DNA of 64,000 nucleotides from Saccharomonospora amisosensis (GTDB taxonomy: Bacteria; Actinomycetota; Actinomycetes; Mycobacteriales; Pseudonocardiaceae). The notes below the pieces were generated by a model, which was given only the letters and a program-made list of their open reading frames with translations, searched no databases and was not told the origin of the DNA. Every line of letters starts with the position of its first letter. Within the stretch, counting starts at the first letter, position 1. The stretch is taken from positions 744,001 through 808,000 of the forward strand of contig NZ_JAAOYM010000001.1 in assembly GCF_011761185.1 (NCBI RefSeq). Reading direction: 5' to 3'. The position numbers and the translations under genes were made by a program. This document shows, piece after piece, positions 62,299 to 64,000 of the stretch.

Positions 62299-62862
62299 AT
62301 GCTGCCCGATCATCTGCATGCGATGCTCGACGAGGCTCGCCGCTTGCGCCAGCGCTTCGCCCGCACCGCGCCCCAACAGTGGACCGTCACCACCGCAGCC
62401 ACCGAGCTGTCCGTCCAGGTAGGGCACCTCGCTCTGTGCATGCTTCGGGGACGCGGGCACGACGTCTCCGACATGGAAGATCCGGAACGGCCGATCACCA
62501 ACCTCGGTGACGAACTGGCGGACGTCGTGCTCGCCGCCCTCAGCATCGCCGTCCTCGCGAACACCGTCCCGACACCGCTGGCCACGCCCGCGGCGACACC
62601 GCACGATGCCGACGACGCATTCCTTCGTCTGCTGGTCGCCGCGGGCGAACTCTCGGAAGCGGCGCTGGTCGAGCACGGCTACCGCCATCGACCGACCGGA
62701 ACCCCACGCCCGTTGGCCGACGCCGTCACCAACGTGATCGCCGCCTGCGACACCCTCGCCACCCGGCTCGGGATCGATCTCGATGACGAGTTCGACGCCA
62801 TGGTCGTCAGCGCGGACGCGTTTCTGGATGATCGCCTGCCAGGCGGTGACGGGGTGTCATGA
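62299..62862 (+). CDS. MazG-like protein with two repeats
   Basis: A 187-residue all-helical protein. The first half has A-A-T-E-L-S-V-Q-V-G-H-L-A-L and G-D-E-L-A-D-V-V-L-A-A-L-S-I-A, which fit the metal-binding E-x-x-x and E-x-x-D helices of MazG/iMazG NTP pyrophosphohydrolases. The second half repeats the pattern in weaker form (AAGELSEAALVEHG; LADAVTNVIAACDTLATRLGID). Such proteins hydrolyse (d)NTPs to NMP and PPi and can be housecleaning or phage-related. It starts 8 bases after the radical SAM gene and overlaps the next gene by four bases. Confidence 0.72.
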   Translation: MLPDHLHAMLDEARRLRQRFARTAPQQWTVTTAATELSVQVGHLALCMLRGRGHDVSDMEDPERPITNLGDELADVVLAALSIAVLANTVPTPLATPAATPHDADDAFLRLLVAAGELSEAALVEHGYRHRPTGTPRPLADAVTNVIAACDTLATRLGIDLDDEFDAMVVSADAFLDDRLPGGDGVS

Positions 62863-63662
62863 GCCGCCCGGGGGAGTTCAGCACGCACCAGCGCGCCGGT
62901 GATCACGTCGTCAAGATGCTCGACGTCGACCACCGCACGGGGATGGGCATCGCCGTCGCGGCACACCGCGCCGGAGCGCGGGGACTCCGCACCTACGTCG
63001 ACACGCTCGTCGACGCTGGCGTCGCGTTGCCACCGGGGTTGGAGATCGTGAGTGAGAACCCCCTGGCGGTCCGGCACCAGTGGGTATCCGGCCCAACCCT
63101 GGCCGACGCGGCAGCCGACGACGTGGACAGCTTCGTTGCGGCGGTTGCACGCATCGGCCAGTGGCTGCGGGCACTGGAGTCGACCGATGCCCGGATCGAC
63201 ACCAACCTCGCGAACTTCTGCCTACGCCGGGACCGTGTGGTGCTCGTCGATGTCCTCCCGCCGCTGGTTCCCAGCACACGGCCCGAGCCGCACGACTCCT
63301 TTGACGCCCTGTTCGGCGCTCTATGCTTCGACACCCCGATCACCCTCGATGCCCTGGTCGGCTACGCCGTTCGCGCATTGCTGAAGGCGAGCACCATCGA
63401 GGGTGCGCGGCGGTTTCTCCCCGTGGCGCGCGACCTGCTGGAGTCTCCGCACAGGCGAGCAGCGCACGGATTCCCCGAGAGCTGGTTCCGCGCCCGCGCC
63501 AGCGTGGCCATTCGCACGCTCGAAGACGACGAGTGGATCAGCGAACTCCACGAGTTCTTCGCGCTGACCTCGGTCTTGGTCTTCCGCGAGTTGGACGAAC
63601 CGGCACGCATCCGCCGCATCCAGCAGGTCCACCGGCGCATCGAGGAACGGAACTTGCTATGA
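62859..63662 (+). CDS. Protein of unknown function, possibly a degenerate kinase fold
   Basis: A 267-residue protein overlapping the MazG-like gene by four bases and the next gene by four bases. The stretch D-A-R-I-D-T-N-L-A-N-F-C-L-R-R-D-R-V-V-L followed by VDVLPP resembles the catalytic loop and metal-binding Asp of small-molecule kinases (D-x-x-x-x-N then hydrophobics and Asp), and the C-terminal half is helical. The N-lobe glycine-rich loop is not evident. It may be a kinase, a pseudokinase or something else; the call is tentative. Confidence 0.5.
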   Translation: MSRPGEFSTHQRAGDHVVKMLDVDHRTGMGIAVAAHRAGARGLRTYVDTLVDAGVALPPGLEIVSENPLAVRHQWVSGPTLADAAADDVDSFVAAVARIGQWLRALESTDARIDTNLANFCLRRDRVVLVDVLPPLVPSTRPEPHDSFDALFGALCFDTPITLDALVGYAVRALLKASTIEGARRFLPVARDLLESPHRRAAHGFPESWFRARASVAIRTLEDDEWISELHEFFALTSVLVFRELDEPARIRRIQQVHRRIEERNLL

Positions 63663-64000
63663 CCAACCTCAGCACACGGCGCCACACGTGGACCGCCCAT
63701 GCCGGTGACCTCGCCTTCACCATGAGCGCCCCCGCCCACTGGGCGACCGATCAACAGAGCTACCTCGCCGGGTACCTGCCCGGCCCACCCGGAGAACTCG
63801 ACCTCGGTGCCTTCCGGCTGACCGTGCACCTCGACGACGTCGGAGTCCACCAGATCGTCTGGAAGGCCGCCCACCCGCCGACAACCCACCGCGTGGAACC
63901 CATCGACGGTGTCGTATTGCTGGAAAACCGCGAACCCACCGGACGCCGCTGCTACGCGATCGCGGCGGACAGCCTGGAGCACCAGGCCCGAGCCTATGCC
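63659..64000 (+). CDS. Unknown protein at the window edge (3' partial)
   Basis: At least 114 residues are visible and the frame is open at base 64000. It starts at an ATG overlapping the stop of the preceding gene. Visible text is soluble: T-W-T-A-H-A-G-D-L-A-F-T, Y-L-P-G-P-P-G-E-L-D-L-G-A-F-R-L-T-V-H-L, and H-R-V-E-P-I-D-G-V-V-L-L. No domain is recognised. It belongs to the radical SAM/MazG operon by position. Confidence 0.6.
   Translation, partial: MTNLSTRRHTWTAHAGDLAFTMSAPAHWATDQQSYLAGYLPGPPGELDLGAFRLTVHLDDVGVHQIVWKAAHPPTTHRVEPIDGVVLLENREPTGRRCYAIAADSLEHQARAYA

Larger units (their letters stand above)
54181..64000. mobile_element. Left part of an integrated element at tRNA-Ala(CGC)
   Basis: The element begins in the 3' half of tRNA-Ala, carries a large serine integrase on the minus strand facing the tRNA, and runs past the right edge; no second copy of the tRNA 3' end was seen inside the window, so the right boundary is unknown. 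Cargo genes have no counterpart in the conserved core to the left. No transfer or replication genes are visible in this part, so it may be an integrative island, an ICE fragment or a prophage remnant. Confidence 0.6.

Noticed and set aside
54125-64000. Search for CRISPR arrays or tandem direct-repeat arrays in the island
   Set aside because: No regularly spaced repeats were seen; the two 15-bp repeats at 60889-60926 are only a pair.

Overview
The window is GC-rich DNA from a high-GC actinobacterium. Mycolic-acid-independent ESX (type VII) substrates, NACHT ATPases, zinc-ribbon HTH/TPR regulators and a gene order resembling the mycobacterial mprA-mprB-pepD-moaB2 / fmdB-galU-moeA-rimJ region together suggest a Pseudonocardiaceae-like genome (Amycolatopsis, Saccharomonospora or a relative). 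Genus assignment is inference from gene content. No tool was run; all calls come from reading translations and DNA.

Layout. (1) 1-2199: right part of a membrane-anchored NACHT NTPase that starts outside the window. (2) 2384-8740: a compact ESX substrate/chaperone cassette (PPE-like protein, EspG-like chaperone, YbaB/EbfC protein, EspC-like and WXG-type proteins) followed by two secreted hydrolases and a hairpin terminator. (3) 9199-19775: a catabolic locus in two co-directional operons: enoyl-CoA hydratase/isomerase, acyl-CoA synthetase and two MaoC-like proteins; then a branched-chain-type ABC importer, a TetR regulator, a KAS III-like protein and an SDR. Near-identical 20-bp inverted repeats sit at the same distance before both operons, so the TetR probably controls both. 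(4) 19802-26138: a cold-shock protein and an unusual zinc-ribbon/S1/NusA-type-KH protein on the minus strand, divergent from a 1389-residue NACHT-HEAT-repeat ATPase.

(5) 26337-33979: a scattered set of metabolic and regulatory genes (ECF sigma factor with YCII partner, RibD-like reductase, a frameshifted NmrA-like gene with its divergent TetR, epoxide hydrolase with divergent WYL regulator). (6) 33987-35303: a decayed tyrosine integrase beside tRNA-Arg(CCU), a scar of an old integration. (7) 35459-54070: conserved core: NarL-type regulator, MprAB-like two-component system, DeoR-galT, HtrA/PepD protease, a sugar/glycosyltransferase block with a second two-component system whose regulator is frameshifted, MoaB-like protein, a CpaB-like SAF protein, an FmdB zinc-ribbon gene preceded by a CIRCE heat-shock operator, 5-formyl-THF cyclo-ligase, galU, glp (MoeA family), rimJ-like and glpR.

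(8) 54125-64000: left end of an integrated element at tRNA-Ala(CGC). A large serine integrase reads out of the element antisense through the tRNA. Cargo includes two paralogous zinc-ribbon/HTH/TPR regulators, each followed by a small enzyme gene (cyclo-ligase-like or GNAT), and an operon of a radical SAM enzyme, a MazG-like protein with two repeats, a possible degenerate kinase-fold protein and an unknown protein that runs off the right edge.

Strongest leads for something new: the NusA-like KH/zinc-ribbon protein divergent from the NACHT-HEAT ATPase, and the element-borne radical SAM/MazG operon with its regulator cassettes.
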